Both the position numbers and the translations under genes were made by a program. A DNA stretch of 64,000 nucleotides from positions 10,135,641 to 10,199,640 of the forward strand of contig JAJEKV010000033.1 of the NCBI GenBank assembly GCA_021234155.1, read 5' to 3'. This DNA is from Isoetes taiwanensis (Eukaryota; Streptophyta; Lycopodiopsida; Isoetales; Isoetaceae). This document shows, piece by piece, positions 44,691 through 57,169 of the stretch (position 1 is its first letter; the number at the start of each line of letters is the position of its first letter). Under the pieces are notes generated by a model. That model was not told where the DNA came from. It saw only the letters and a list, made by a program, of their open reading frames with translations, and did not search any database.

Positions 44691-45807
44691 ATGGTTAACG
44701 TTTTTATTGTGCTTTCTGGACCCTTAGGTCATGGGAGATTCCATAGAATTTTCTACATCAAAGATCACCTTCTTTTTTTGCCTGAAAATTCTTGCACAGA
44801 TCGATGCTGCACAAACACTATTGCGTGGCAAAGACTTCTGTTTGCCACGGTGGTTACACTTGGCTGGCATACCACACACCTCCGACCTGAGGAACCGCTT
44901 CCATCACCGAAGAGGAGGGAATTTGTAGAGGAGAGAATTTGGTGCTTTTGGACGCTTTCATAACTCTGGATACCATCAAATAAATTCATATGAAAAGAAC
45001 TCTTCCTTAAAGGAAGTCCCTCAAATCTCTTTGCATGTAAACTCGCAGGAGGGGCTGAATAGTTTCATCAATGGCAGATTATCAAAAGCCAAACTCAATT
45101 GTAAGGATTAGCTACCAGGTGCTAAGCGTGGTCTCCAAACTTGAAGAACCTCTTCCTCCACTAAATCTGCCTGCAACCCTTTCCTTGCTTCCACAAACGA
45201 AGCTGTATTATGTCTGCAAAATTCGTCATAACATAGGGGCTTTCAATGCCCTATCCAAACGAGAGCTTCCAACCTGCCGGATGAGGGCTTCCAATGTCCT
45301 GTCCAGATTGTTTACTTCATTATTTCTATATAAAGCACGTTGGAGTGGATTTTGACTTGGCATACTGTCCCAGGCTTCCTGCTTTCACTTCTGACATCGA
45401 TATGCAGATGACGAATCACAGGTCGTGTCTTCATCCCAGACACTTTCTACCTGTAGCCCAAGAAAATGCCTTCCCTCAACTATTGAAACAACAAGCGCGA
45501 AAAAATAATTCATGAAATTAAGCTGTTCAAATTTGGCATCAAGCTCCTCAAAACTCGTATATATATGATTTTGCATCCAATACCTTATCCAAATCTTACT
45601 ACCAACCTTTGCATGAATACTCTCCTGCAATACGAAGGTGATTGTGCAAACGTATTCAAACTAGTGTGATCACCTTCAAGGATGTCCAAGGATGCATGAA
45701 CATACCTTTTATTACAATCGTGGAAGGCTTGTCAAACAAAGTTCTTAGAGAACTATTTGGATTTGAGTTTTTACCATCATAACACAACTATATACCATTA
45801 TCATTAA
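44691..45807. other. Intergenic, no gene recognised
   Basis: Overlapping short frames on both strands between 44730 and 45630; none shows a domain. Confidence 0.3.
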
Positions 45808-46418
45808 CATAAAATTCCTCAGTGCATCAAACAATTTAAAGTTAAATTCTCCCTAAAACCCCCTTTGGTTTGGTTGTATATTCGCATATGGGGTGACTCC
45901 ACACTGCATCCCATGTAAGGAAAGATAACAAATAATTTATCTTGATCAAGGCTTCGAACCAGAAAAACAAACGGGTAAAGTGCGAATCACGAACAGTTGA
46001 GCCCAATATTTTAATAACTGAATTAGTAAAGAACGTTTTACTCGTCCCCATGAATACAAGGCTACTTGCTATTCCTCCGCATGAATACCAATCACTCTTC
46101 ATCTATTTTACAGATCAAGAGCTGTTGGATGGGCATATTTGCAAGTTATTCCTTGATCTAGACCATAGATAGCATTCCTTATTTGTGGGATATGTTCATA
46201 TAAGTTTGGATATATTGTATAGCGAAGCTTGCGAAATACTATAAGGTTTGAGGCAACTTACTAAATTATGTTGATTTCATACATGTAGTATGGTTTTAGG
46301 GCTTTAAAGAGGGTCTTTCATTGCCTTACGTCATTCCCGATTTGCATATGCACCCAAACCAAAGAGGGTTTTAGAGAGAATAATTTTAAATTGTTAGATG
46401 CACCGAGGAATTTTATAT
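45808..46418. mobile_element. Inverted-repeat element (PIF/Harbinger-like MITE), copy 2
   Basis: The left end CATAAAATTCCTCAGTGCAT is complementary to the right end ATGCACCGAGGAATTTTATAT, and both continue inward to CCCTTTGGTTTGG / CCAAACCAAAG. TAA stands on both sides (45805-45807 and 46419-46421), the 3-bp TWA duplication typical of PIF/Harbinger. Arms are about 80-95 bp and the middle ~430 bp is non-coding. The inner half of the arms is shared with the element at 40941-41424, so they form one family with different outer ends. Confidence 0.75.
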
Positions 46419-46421
46419 TAA

Positions 46422-47270
46422 TTATAGTGGTCTATGGTTGTCTGTATTATGGTAAAAAAATTTGGGCCTCTTCAGGGACTTAGAAGGAAAAAAAAAGAAA
46501 CAAAACAAAAGCATGTAATGTAATATTGGCAAAGTAAAGGACATCAGACTCTGCACAAAATGTTAACTTTCAAACAACCATTTCAAACTTTATATAAATT
46601 CACCATCCTTACAATCTTTATATATTCAATCTGATAATGGATAATTGGCACAAAGCTTTTCATCTCACATAATAACAAAGTAGATTGTTAGCCTTGATAT
46701 AAAGATCATTGTGCACGTGTGTCCGTCAAATTTGGCAATCTCATGGGAGAGCTTGTTCTACAGAAATGAGTATCTATCATAGCAAATAGTACTATGAAAA
46801 CACAACCATATAGTAAAGAGGAAGAAAAAGCAAGGGAACTTAATGTTTATTGGTAATTAAAGTCATCTAACATAGGCACATCCTTATATTCAGATGTTGT
46901 CGAGGCCAAGCATTTATGTGTGTACAGTACTGCAACTACAGGTTAAATGCAACGTTACACATGACATTTGCAGTCTAGAAAATTATGAATATCTTGAGGA
47001 AAAATATTAATATCTTGAAGGACTCCCTTCCTGAAGAAGTATCTCGTGGGTTTATTCAAAATATTTGTTTATCTCTATGCTAATGCGTAGAGAAAGAACC
47101 ATTAGAAACACAGCAACAAGCAACTCAAGAAGACAACGTGGCTGTAATATCAGCCTTGTAACATCGAATAGCAGAACAAGGAGTGTAGAACAACATAAAA
47201 ACCAAAGCAACAAATGGCATATCATATGCCATATATTGGAAAAAGCGTAAGCTTACAATAAAGCTTCTAC
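46422..47270. other. AT-rich intergenic, nothing recognised
   Basis: No coding signal. The last 11 bases (AAAGCTTCTAC, 47260-47270) are the probable 5' copy of the LINE target-site duplication. Confidence 0.35.
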
Positions 47271-48774
47271 AATATTGGATCTGAGCTTCGTAATGATGAG
47301 AATGATGCTAGCCAAGGGAATTTTACACAAAACAGGGTGAATCGTCCAAAGGGTACAGCTTGGAATGGACAGGATTCAGTGAGAATAGTGAACAAGCCGA
47401 GATTCTCGGAGTGGATTCAAAAGCAAACCCATGCTACTAACAGAAGCACAAGAGTCACGGAGGCTCTCCAAGCGTTACAGAAAGGTCTCGTTCAGAATCC
47501 TGGGGTAGTAACTACAAATAATGAGCCTGGATTGGTCAATGGCACTAATGTGCAGACAGAAGAAAGTTTCCCAGTGGCTGAAATTGATCACGAGATGCAC
47601 AAAAGGTATCTGGAAAGTTTGATCTCCTTTCCAAAAGTGGGCTTCTTTCTTCGGGGCTTCACGGACTGCAAGGAGTTAAACTCATGGCTATCAGCTCACC
47701 TGAAGAGGTTAGGTTTGCCCCAACACCAATCGCTAAAGGCACTGGGTAACAACTTTTTTCTCATCATGTTTGACAGTGAAGCAGCTGTGGATAGACTAGT
47801 TGCGTCTTTGGCGGAACCCATTTTGCGAGGAGGCTTCATTTTGTACCAGTTCTACTTGAGGCTTTTTCCCTAATAAGCTTTCCATTTATCAAAATCCCGC
47901 TGGTTTGAAATAGAGTATCTTCCACCAGACCTACTAGTCCCGGAGTTCCTAAACTCTATTGCCAACACGCTAGGCTCATATGTATCTCACTCTATCGCCA
48001 AAGGGCCTAGAATCTGTGTTGCCATCACAGCCAACACGCAGATCCCCAAAGGAGTGACTGTGAAAAGTGGTATGTGTTGCTTTAAGTTTTTACTCAAGTT
48101 ATTAAATGGATGGGAAATAAGGAGGATGTTCCCAAATGTGGAACTAGACGAAGTGATCAAACCAAGCCAGGCAAACGTCAATGATCAAAATGCCTCTGAG
48201 GGCAATGACAGAGAACATGTGCATGTGACTGAAGATGACACACAGGAGGAAGCCCCTCAAGAGACACATGTTCCCCCGCCAAAGCGGTCCTCCCCATTTA
48301 CTCCCCGCCCGCACCAGATTTTGCTACCCCTTCCTCATCCGTTGTTCGGAACGCGACCCCGAGTGTGCCATGTTCTAAAGTGGACACCCTGGGTGGGGAG
48401 ACTCAATGGCAAGTGGTGGCCTCCAAACATGGTATAAGAGCTAGAAATTTGGCCAGGAAATCCAGAGGCTCTCATGACATGGTGAACTCAAAATGTGCAG
48501 ACTCTCCACAACCAATGTCAGCTCTGTCTAAATATATCTCGAGAGGTTTCTTTCTATCGAGAAGGGGGCTCGCGGGTTTGATAAGCAAGAATACTTTCGA
48601 GGAGCAAGGCTTCTTGAACCGCTCTCGGGGAACCATAAAGGCAACTCCAAATCAAGCGGATAATGAAACAGATACAATAGATGGCGTGGAGATGCTAGAG
48701 AACCCATTTGCTCTACTTGGTAAGAAAAATAATTTGGATGCAAATATGAGTCCGGATAACTTTCGGGTGAGATG
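47271..48774 (+). pseudogene. LINE ORF1 (DUF4283-like nucleic-acid-binding protein)
   Basis: Open from the truncated 5' end in one frame to 47873: a hydrophilic start, then VGFFLRGFTDCKELNSWLSA, NNFFLIMFDSEAAVDRLV, and EPILRGGFILYQF. This is the DUF4283-type fold of plant L1 ORF1/gag-like proteins, which coat the element RNA. A frameshift near 47870 moves the continuation (SRWFEIEYLPPDLLVPEFLN, KGPRICVAITANTQIPKG) into another frame, and a second switch near 48400 leads to the Ser-rich end at 48774 (ENPFALLGKKNN). No CCHC knuckle is seen. Confidence 0.7.
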
Positions 48775-48859
48775 AAAAGGAAGAAAGCTTGACCTCTTCC
48801 TATAGCAACTCCGTGATGACAATGGTATATTGGCCGTCCCACAACTTTCAACTCATGAT

Positions 48860-51800
48860 TATTGTCTCATGGAATTTTGCGTGGCATCAAGGGTGTCCTT
48901 AAGCGTGGTCGAAAGTGTTAGCGGCTATTAGGTCTATGAAGGCTGATGTCATCCCCGGGGGAGCATAGACTTCGGACTTTGAGGCCAGGTCCATTGGCGG
49001 TTGGATTGAGGTAATTACTCCTCCTTTAGTTGTGGGGTGAAGGAACTAAAGGAGGCACTCAGATCCTATGGAAGGGACAAGTCCAAAAGTATCAATAATG
49101 CCAGGGGGAAGTGGTAGATGGCAGGTTGTTATTTTTGAAACAAATAATTGTATGTGGGGGCTCATCAACATTTATGCCTCTAATATACCCGCAGAAAGGG
49201 CAGCTATGTGGAGAGAGATTGAGCTACGGATAACTCATCGGGGTTTTGGAGTTGAAAATTGGATCCTTGGAGGGATCTGAATATGACGGATGTATGGGAT
49301 CAAAAATTGGGCTGCACAGAATTTGCTACAAGAGGAGGAAGTTACGTGGAACTCACTTCTAAAAGCAGTTGGCCTCTCCCTAATTCCTCCATCTAATTTG
49401 CATTTTTCTGGTCTAATAAACGGAAGGGGCATGACAGAGTATTGCTTACTAGGCGGGTTCTACATGGCTAATAGGACAGCCTCCTTCATGGGCCAGATGT
49501 TATGTTGAAGGAGAGCTTTGCGTTCTCTCATTGAGACCATGTGCCACAAAAGTTAGTGTTGGAGAGCATCCCTACTAAAAGAAGAGGAGGGAATGTGCCT
49601 TTCAAGTTCAATACCTCCCTATTAGGGAAGGAGGCATTTCAGAGACCCTTTAGGACTTTCTGGCTTTCTCTAACTAATACGGAATGCCTACCTTCCATGA
49701 AGGCTTGGGTTAAAAAGATCAGCCTTATGAAGATGTGGATTAAGAAATGGGGCAAGGAGGAATGCTTGAAATTCAAGAAAGAAAAAAATGTCGTGTACAA
49801 CCTTCTAAGGGCAGTCAAGCAGGACCTGTTACTTGATCCCCATAATAGAGACAAACAATCCTTAGAGGAGGAACTGGAAACCAAAGCCAAAGCTATTGAG
49901 GAGGAGGAAGCTAGGGGGGCTGCGGTTCGTTCTAAAACAAAGTGGAATGTGCAGTCAGGATCATGAAAACTCTAAGTGCTTCTTTAGAATGGCGAGGGGG
50001 CAGATTAGCAGAGAACAGTATTACTTCAATTAAAGATAACTGTCAAAATATACTTTCTGATCCCGGGGCTATCAAGGGGTTTATTCGGGACAGCTTTCAG
50101 GCTCAATTCAAAGCAGACAATCTCCCATCTTCTTATCAATCCCAAATCTCTCTTTGGTTGGCCCAGATTGATTGGGCACATAAGATTATTGCAGATGATA
50201 ACCACACTCTCTTTTGCGTCGGTAGAGGCGAAGAGGAGATATTTAAAGTACTATGCTCTCGGCTACGGTAAGTCCCAGGCCACGATGGCTTCCCTCCTGA
50301 ATTTTTTGTGGAGTTTTGGGACTCTTGGACCAGACTTTGTGGAGGTTTGTTTGGGGGCTTGGTCCTCTTGCTCGTTACATCCAACTCTAGCGGGCGGGGA
50401 TTCATCACCTTGGTCCCAAAAGTCTCTAGACCTCAATCACTTGGGGAGTGGCGTCCCATTGCACTAACAAATGTCTTATATAAGGTAATCATGAAAGGCA
50501 TCGCCAATGTAGTCTTAAGCCTATCTTGAGAAGGGGTTATTGGAAGGGAGCAATCAGCTTTTTCGCCCGGGTAGATATATTTTGGACAATTACCTGGCGG
50601 CTAGAGAAGGTATGCATTAGTGCGAGATCTACGGCAAAAAAATTGTGTACTTGTTAAGATGGATTTTAGAAAGGCCTATGATTCCCTTAGGTGGGATGGC
50701 CTGCGAGAAGTGATGAGCCACATGGGTTTCAATAAGCAGTTCATCGACATCTCAATGGGAATGAACAAATTTGCCTCTGCATCTGTTTTGGTTAATGGTG
50801 AACCTTCTGGTCTCTTTGACCTCAGGAAGGGTATTAGGCAGGGCTGCCCGCTTGCCCCATACCTTTTTCTAATTATGGCCAACCTTCTCACAAGGATGGT
50901 TAATCTCAAAGTTTTGGAAGGGGGCATCAATGGTCTGGTTTTACCGAATCAAGCCGAAAAACTCACAATCATGCAATATGCGGATGACACCTTTATGTTC
51001 CTCAGGTATGACGATGGCAGCTTTCATTCCTTTCGTGAGATATTGATTGCTTTTGAGGTTATATCAGGCATAGGGCTAAATGCCACCAAATGTACCGTTT
51101 TATGGGCTTTAGAGGGAGATATTGACCCTCGTGCTAATGGATTGGGCTTCCCAGTCGTGGCTGCAGGGGAAACAATTAAGCTATTGGGTTTGCCCCTTTC
51201 TATTTCAGATAATATGAAGGGTCTCTGGGCTCCTATTTTAGACAAACTTAGAAAAAAGGTTGGGTTATGGTCATCTAAAGGATTATCTGTAGCAGGAAGA
51301 GTAACAGTTGCTAATGCTGTTCTGGCCAGCTCTCACATATATTCCTCGTCAGTGCTGGTAGCCCAGAAAGGAATATATAATCAAATACAGGTTATCATTA
51401 GAAAGTTCATTTGGGGGGGTATGGCTAATGTTGCTTGGTCCGAGCTATGTAGGGATAAAAGGGATGGAGGGATTGGATGTAAGGACCCTTTCACGCAGGC
51501 TCAAGCTCTGGCGGCTAGATTTGTCTGGCGAGTTTTACAAGGGGATACATCTCCTGCTCTGGCATTTGTTAAGCACTGGTTTGATCTGTGCAAGATTCAT
51601 GGTAAACCATCTCTTCCTAGGGATGAACTAGGAGCCTTGTTTTGTAATTTTAAGGTGGCCCCTGGCACCTCCCCAGTCATGAGGCGTCTTCTTCATGCTT
51701 GGAGGGAGGTGCAAACAGTATGCTCCCCCATGACTATACCTCGAGAGGCTGGGAAAGTCAGTATATTCTGGAACACTCATGTATGGGAAGAGAATGGACG

Positions 51801-52689
51801 TCCCTTGGCATTAGTTCATCCTCGCATCTTTAAGAAATGGCGAGACCATGGGATCTTAAAATTGCAGCATCTTTGGGAAAACGATAGATGGATCTCTTGG
51901 ATGGAATTTAGACTCAAAGTGCAAAGAGCAGGGGAGGGTGATAGAAAGATACTACGAAAGATTCTAGGTAATGTTAAGCTTCTCTCAGGGTCTACTGGTC
52001 CTGAGGAAAAGTGGTCCTGTGCAGGTAAGGAGACATACAATGTTGCAAGTATATATCGGGCCCTTTGTGATGACTCCCCTCTTAAAGCAGAGGCTAGGCT
52101 TCAGGTGAATGGATCAGTGGCTAAGCTCCTCTTAGCAAACTCCTGGAAAACCTTATGCTCTAGGAGAATACAATTTTTTAGATGGGAGGCTCTCCAAGGA
52201 GGTCTCAACACTAAAGTGAAGCTGGTCCATAGAGGAATTGTGTCTTCAGACCTATGTCCTCTGGGGTGCCAGGCTAGCGAATCTCTTTCACACCTATTCT
52301 TCTGTCCAAGAATTACTGAGTTCTGGTTTTGGGTATGCCCTATTATGAGACTGCATATGCATCAACTTCAATGGCCGAATGTTGTTATGATCTCAGACAG
52401 AGATTGTATTGACGCCTCCCTGGTTAGTGTGGCACTCTGGATCATATGGAGACATCGGTGCGATGTCACTTTGGGGGGGCAATCTATCTCTATTGAGAAA
52501 CTTAAGAGTCTTTTTAATAAGGAAGTTGCTTTAATGGCATTGTCCCACCACAGGAAAATGGGGATGAGTTACAATAGGGGATTGGACAGAATAGGTAAGA
52601 TTGAAGGATTTTATAACTACTTTAAGTGCCATTGGATGAGCTCTGAGGACCCAGACCTTCATGATAGGTCTAATGGTGGAACAGTTTGA
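48860..52689 (+). pseudogene. LINE ORF2: endonuclease, reverse transcriptase, zf-RVT
   Basis: 48868-49280 is an EEP endonuclease with damage: SWNFAWHQG, IRSMKADVI, LINIYASNIPAERAAMWREI, and a broken GGDLNM site. 49541-50271 holds the linker (KMWIKKWGKEECLKFKKEKN). RT starts near 50270 (PGHDGFPPEFF, FITLVPKV, WRPIALTNVLYKVI). From 50620 the frame is open for 689 codons: KMDFRKAYDSLRW, ASASVLVNG, GIRQGCPLAPYLF, then MQYADDTFMF with the catalytic Asp pair. The zinc-finger-like C-terminus reads FRWEALQGGLNTKVKL, CPLGCQASESLSHLFFCP. Several frameshifts lie before 50620, none after. The polypeptide would nick target DNA and copy the LINE RNA in the nucleus. Confidence 0.85.
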
Positions 52690-52984
52690 GTTTAGTGGAG
52701 AAAGCAATCTGAGTAACTGACCAGATAGGGTCTCTCTACCATTATGTTGTTGTGGAATAGGACTTTCCTTAGTACGCACATCATGATGCATAGAGAACCC
52801 ATATAATAGCCCTAATGCTTCCTATTTGTCCCATTGGGGACTCTCTGTATCTTTATTATTAATAATAACAAAAAACACACTCTTACCCTCAAAAAAAAAA
52901 AAAAAGCTTCTACCATCATCTTCTTATTATATTATAAAATTATCCCGTATATATGTATGGGGTGCATATCAAACCATGGTTGCC

Positions 52985-53370
52985 ATATTATCAGACCCTG
53001 TATGTTATACACCGAACCCTAAATTATGCCACGTGGCATTTTTAGTGCCACATCATGAAACCCTACGGTGTGTGTGGCACATCATCAAACCCTAGATTGT
53101 GTCACATGGCGACGTCGTATTGCCACATCATTTTAAATGCCATGTCATTGAACCCTAGCTTGCGTGTGCCACATCATCAAACCCTAGATTGTGCCATGTG
53201 GCATTTACAATCTAGGGTTTGATGATGTCATTTAAAGTGTCATGTCATGAAACCCTAGATTGTGTGTAGTGCCACATCATCAAACCCTAGATTATGCCAC
53301 ATGGCATTTACAATCTAGGGTTTGATGATGTAGCATACACAATCTAGGGTTTGATGTCGACGTGGCACTC
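52985..53370. repeat. AAACCCTA-bearing inverted-repeat minisatellite
   Basis: About nine copies of a unit built on CACATCATCAAACCCTAGAT, in both orientations. Perfect 22-bp inverted arms stand at 53171-53192 and 53207-53228, and a second such hairpin at about 53275-53335. The AAACCCTA octamer equals a plant telomere unit, but it never occurs in a head-to-tail telomeric run. Probably a palindromic minisatellite or foldback element. Confidence 0.75.
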
Positions 53371-53489
53371 TATCTAGAAGTTATGATTAATAATTTATTT
53401 ACCATTAATAGTAATCTTTTTCATTAATAAATTACTTTTCCATTAATAAATTTCAATAAAAAACATTTATTTATTGGAACAAGCCTCAA

Positions 53490-56115
53490 ATGGGAAGAGA
53501 AAATTATATCAATCACTTCATGCAAGCACTTAACAGTAGCTTAGCCATTTCAAGTAGATCACCACACTTCATATGTCGTCTCTCTCTCACAACTATATCA
53601 GAAAAAAGGCCCGCTGTTTTGAACACATCGATGACGCTAACAATAGATGGCCGATCCATGTGCACCAGCTCTCTATCCATCATCATTTGGACCTTCATAT
53701 GTTGGATGATGTCCAATGTGCTAGAGTATCGATCGGTTGGGTTTATCTCAACACAAAACCCCATAAACTGCATTGCCTGGACAAAATCAAGGAGCATCTT
53801 GTAAATATAGCCCAAGGAATATATGTCAGATATCTCATGCCCCCATGATGCTTGGTCATCTAATGATGTTGTAAAAACTCTCTTCTCCTGTGACGTCCCC
53901 TACTCATATACGGTGCACTCACCGTATACAAACATGAGTTCATCCCCCATACCAGCTCCATAGTGATACATGGCCCTCCACATATCACTGCAACCTTGAT
54001 GAATTCCAGTGGGAAGAATGAAGGGGTCATTTTACCCTGTCTCCATCAGGGCCTACCTAGCTGCGGAAGCGTAAACATACATGTCAGTATACAACATCAA
54101 CATCACATAGCCATCTCGAAGGGTGGCTCATCACATATCTGCATAGACAAAGATCAGCACATCACATGGGGAATATCCTACCCAAGGCTCAGACTCAAGG
54201 GGATGGCCCGACGGCTTAAGGTCTCGAGTTCATTGCGGAGCCGAAATTCATGACAATGGATTTGGCTGGCATGAGAACATGGCTTAGGGTAGTCCCTCCA
54301 TCCGCCCCTCCGTGCACACTTTGCGAGTAGGTTGAAAAGTGTTGGGACGATTGTAGCCGCCCGGATGCATAGCCAAAGGGGCTACTCCCGGGTTGCATCT
54401 CCCGATTCGATGGGGCGGTAGGGATCACTCCCTCCGAGAGATCTACATCTTGACTTCAGCTGACTAGAGGCCCTTGCCCTTATTGACTTGAACCCAATGG
54501 AGAGTGACGCATCACTCCCACGGGTGTCGAGCCCATGCCTTACCCACACGCAGTGGCAAGCCATTAGACCTAGTACAATGATCCCCGGTAGACTTTACAC
54601 GCCAGAGTGTTGTGCCCGAGTCAGAACATGAACCTCCTTATGAGCCAGTCTGGCCCCTTCACCCACAACCAGGTGTGGCTCTTGTGCACAGGCCGAATTT
54701 ACAGTGTGCTAAAGAGGCTAGCTAGGAGCATCAACTACCAGACTTTAAGGTCTCTACCCCCTTCCCAATACAATGAGTCCACAGAGATGCATCATCATAC
54801 ATATCACAGAAGAACTAAAGAACAAGATCTAATCTAAATCACAGAGTTAGGTTCTTTAGTTAGAGCTTGGTATCTAGGGATCTAGATGGCTGCTATGGGT
54901 AATTTAATAGGCTAAACCTACTTATTCAAAGGCTGGGAGGTGGTTTAGGCTATTAAATTGACAAGATACCTGATCCTTGGCTCGCTCCTCCCGCTCTGAA
55001 CTCGACCATCCTGCTGAACTGCTAGAACGAAGCTAGAAGGGGAAACTGATGAGCCAAATCGCTCAGACAGAGTTTGGAAGGCGGATTTGGCTCCTAGAGC
55101 AAGCAAAACAGAACCCTAGAACACTATGGACCAAAATAGCAAGTTAGGGTTTCCTTTACCTAAATAGACAAGGGGTTAGGGCTAGGGTTTCCAATTACCC
55201 CTTTTAGCATGTGGGATAATTGGTGTGGCCCACTTGCCTTTAATAAGCTAAGGTGGCATTAAGTGTCCACATGGGAAAATGTGCACACTTGGATAAATGT
55301 GCACATTGGAAAATGTGCACATTAATAAATGCACACACCTTGCAGGTTGCCCCCTAGGGTGTTACCTGCTTGGCTACGCGTCGGCGTACACGTCAGTCGG
55401 GGTGGCGTGTACGCGTGACGAGACAGTACAGTATACGTCCTGGGACCGTATACTGTGCTGGAACGTCACATCTCCCACCAAGGATATCACACCGTTCCAT
55501 CTTGTAGTGTATAACGGCTCTTCAACTTGGGCATTCGCTCCTTGCAAAAAACGGAGGGTCGTGTTCCAATCACCAATAGCCACCCACACACTTGCAAGGG
55601 AGTCATCAAAATGGAGTTTGACCCTTTCGCAATTGAGCTTTGTGTGTGTCCAACCTGGAGCATGGATGGCATAAGCTCCTTCTGCAAGAGCGAGAGCTAT
55701 TTCGGGGACGTACTTGTACACAAGTCTCATCTTTGTTTTCCACTCTGGGAGTACTATGGATTGCATTTGACCATCTCCTATAAGCTTCGCCACGAATTAG
55801 CCCATCGTCCCATGTATGCCTCAGCGTGGGGGTTCATAAGTGGCACTTTATACTTAAGTAGCGTCCTCAATTCTGGCTCAGGATTGTAAAACCAAGATCA
55901 AGTTCTTTCTCATCATATCTTGCAACTCAGACTCATGCTCTGGCTACCTCCCACATAATTCAGACCGATATTCTTTCTCAACTGACGCTACAAAATGGTT
56001 AATTCGCTCATCGGTTTGTATATGCCTATCCAGGTCGGTCTGTGCACATATTTGATTGATGAGTGTGCGTCTAATTTCACTAAGCATCTCTGTCCTTACT
56101 GAGGCCATTTTTATG
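53490..56115 (-). pseudogene. Protein-kinase-like gene relic, split by a solo LTR
   Basis: Minus strand. 56113-55944 opens with MASVRTEMLSEIRRTLINQI and a helical region. 55793-55480 reads KYVPEIALALAEGAYAIHAPGWTH, a degenerate catalytic loop (HTKLNCERVKLHFDD; kinases have HxDxKxxN), VAIGDWNTT in place of the DFG region, and LYTTRWNGV. The solo LTR (53889-55470) follows. Beyond it 53880-53513 reads TSLDDQASWGHEISDIYSLG, YIYKMLLDF and MGFCVEINPTDRYSS, matching kinase subdomains VIII-XI (D.WS.G...E, P..R). Removing the LTR and one TCTCC leaves the halves one base out of frame, so the gene was broken or diverged independently of the insertion. Key catalytic residues look changed, so it may descend from a pseudokinase. 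Family beyond kinase fold not identified. Confidence 0.5.
53889..55470. mobile_element. Solo LTR (1582 bp) with perfect 5-bp TSD
   Basis: Starts TGTGACGTCCCC and ends GGAACGTCACA; the terminal 8 bp are perfect inverted repeats. TCTCC flanks both sides (53884-53888 and 55471-55475). It contains no retroviral coding region, so it is the product of LTR-LTR recombination. It shares blocks with the LTR fragment at 1-928. Near its right end are a GTGCACA-rich array (55283-55338) and stem-forming GTATACGT/ACGTACAC-like strings. It sits inside the kinase-like relic. Confidence 0.9.
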
Positions 56116-56488
56116 CCTACAAACAAAATAATGGATACAAAAACCAAGCATGCACAAACTAAATGCAACATGATACGACAATATCAAACATGTATGCGGA
56201 CCATAATCATTACTTATAACACACTTTATGGCGAACTAATACTTTATCGGTTATATATTATTTCATATAATCAAACTGCAAAGTGCGCGACACTAATGCC
56301 CACGTCCCCTCCACTTCCCCTTCCCCAAAAAAAAAAAAAAAAAAAAAGGAAAAAAAAAGGAGGCTGAATAGGTTAGATTATAGTCGGATCAAAAGCTAGA
56401 TTTAGCTAGATAATAGAGGAGGCTTTGGACAGATGGAATAGGCTAGATAGAACAGGATGGATCGGCTGGATTAGGCTACAGTATGATT
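56116..56488. other. Intergenic
   Basis: Contains an A-rich tract at 56326-56357 and GGCTAGAT-type short repeats from 56385. No gene. Confidence 0.35.
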
Positions 56489-57056
56489 AGGACCCGAGAA
56501 CCTGGTCCACTCCACTCATGGTGGAGCCGACCATGCCCTTTGCCTAGCCACCTCTACCTAAAAATAACAAGAAATGTGGGACTAGGGCCCGAACATCTAG
56601 TCCCCTCCACTCATGGTGGAGCCGACCATGTCCTTGCCCTAGCCACCTCTACCTAAAACTGACAATAAATGTAAACTAAGGCCCGAACACTTGGTCCTCC
56701 CCACTCGTGGTGGAGCCGACCATGTCCTTGCCGTAGCTACCTCTATCTAAGAATGAGAAGAAAAGTGGACTTGGACTCGGACACTTGGTGCTCTCCACTC
56801 GAGATGGAGCCGACGGTGCCCTTTAACAAGCCACTAGAATTTTATTTTAAACCTACAAAATAACAAGTGGAAGTGGAAGTGGACTTGAAACCGGGTACTT
56901 GGTCCTCTCTACTCTAGGTAGAGCTGACCGTGCCCTTGAATAAGCCACTCCTTAACCTAGAAAAAAAATATGATTGTAGTGAAAGTGGATTTCAAACCCG
57001 TGTACATGGTCCTCTCCACTCTAGGTGGAGCCGACCCGTGCCCTTGAACAAGCCAT
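56489..57056. repeat. Minisatellite, six copies of a ~95-115 bp unit
   Basis: Each unit carries CTTGGTCC(T/A)CTCCACTC, (T/A)GGTGGAGCCGACC(A/G)TG, CCCTTG and GCCAC(C/T), starting near 56490, 56587, 56683, 56778, 56885 and 57000. The later units are longer through an AT-rich insert. The inner TCCACTC...GTGGA portion is a weak hairpin. Confidence 0.8.
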
Positions 57057-57169
57057 TCCATCAATTTTTTTTAACCTACTTAAAACTATAAAAATAGAAT
57101 GCAAGTGCGATGAACTTACCAAAAGAAGGACGTGTGTATACAAGTTCCTGTCGGGTCCAAATTGAAATA

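Larger units (their letters stand above)
47271..52902 (+). mobile_element. L1-type LINE retrotransposon, 5'-truncated
   Basis: Holds ORF1 and ORF2 in order, a 3' UTR (GTCCCATTGGGGACTCT near 52829), and a poly(A) tail at 52891-52905. AAAGCTTCTAC follows in the tail (52903-52913) and also precedes the element at 47260-47270, giving an 11-bp probable target-site duplication (8 bp if tail A residues are excluded). The element begins inside ORF1 without a Met, consistent with incomplete target-primed reverse transcription. ORF1 and the first half of ORF2 carry frameshifts, so it is not autonomous, yet the RT half is long and open. Confidence 0.85.

Noticed and set aside
52985-53370. Interstitial telomere array
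   Set aside because: AAACCCTA octamers are isolated inside a longer ~50-bp unit and occur in both orientations, not head to tail.
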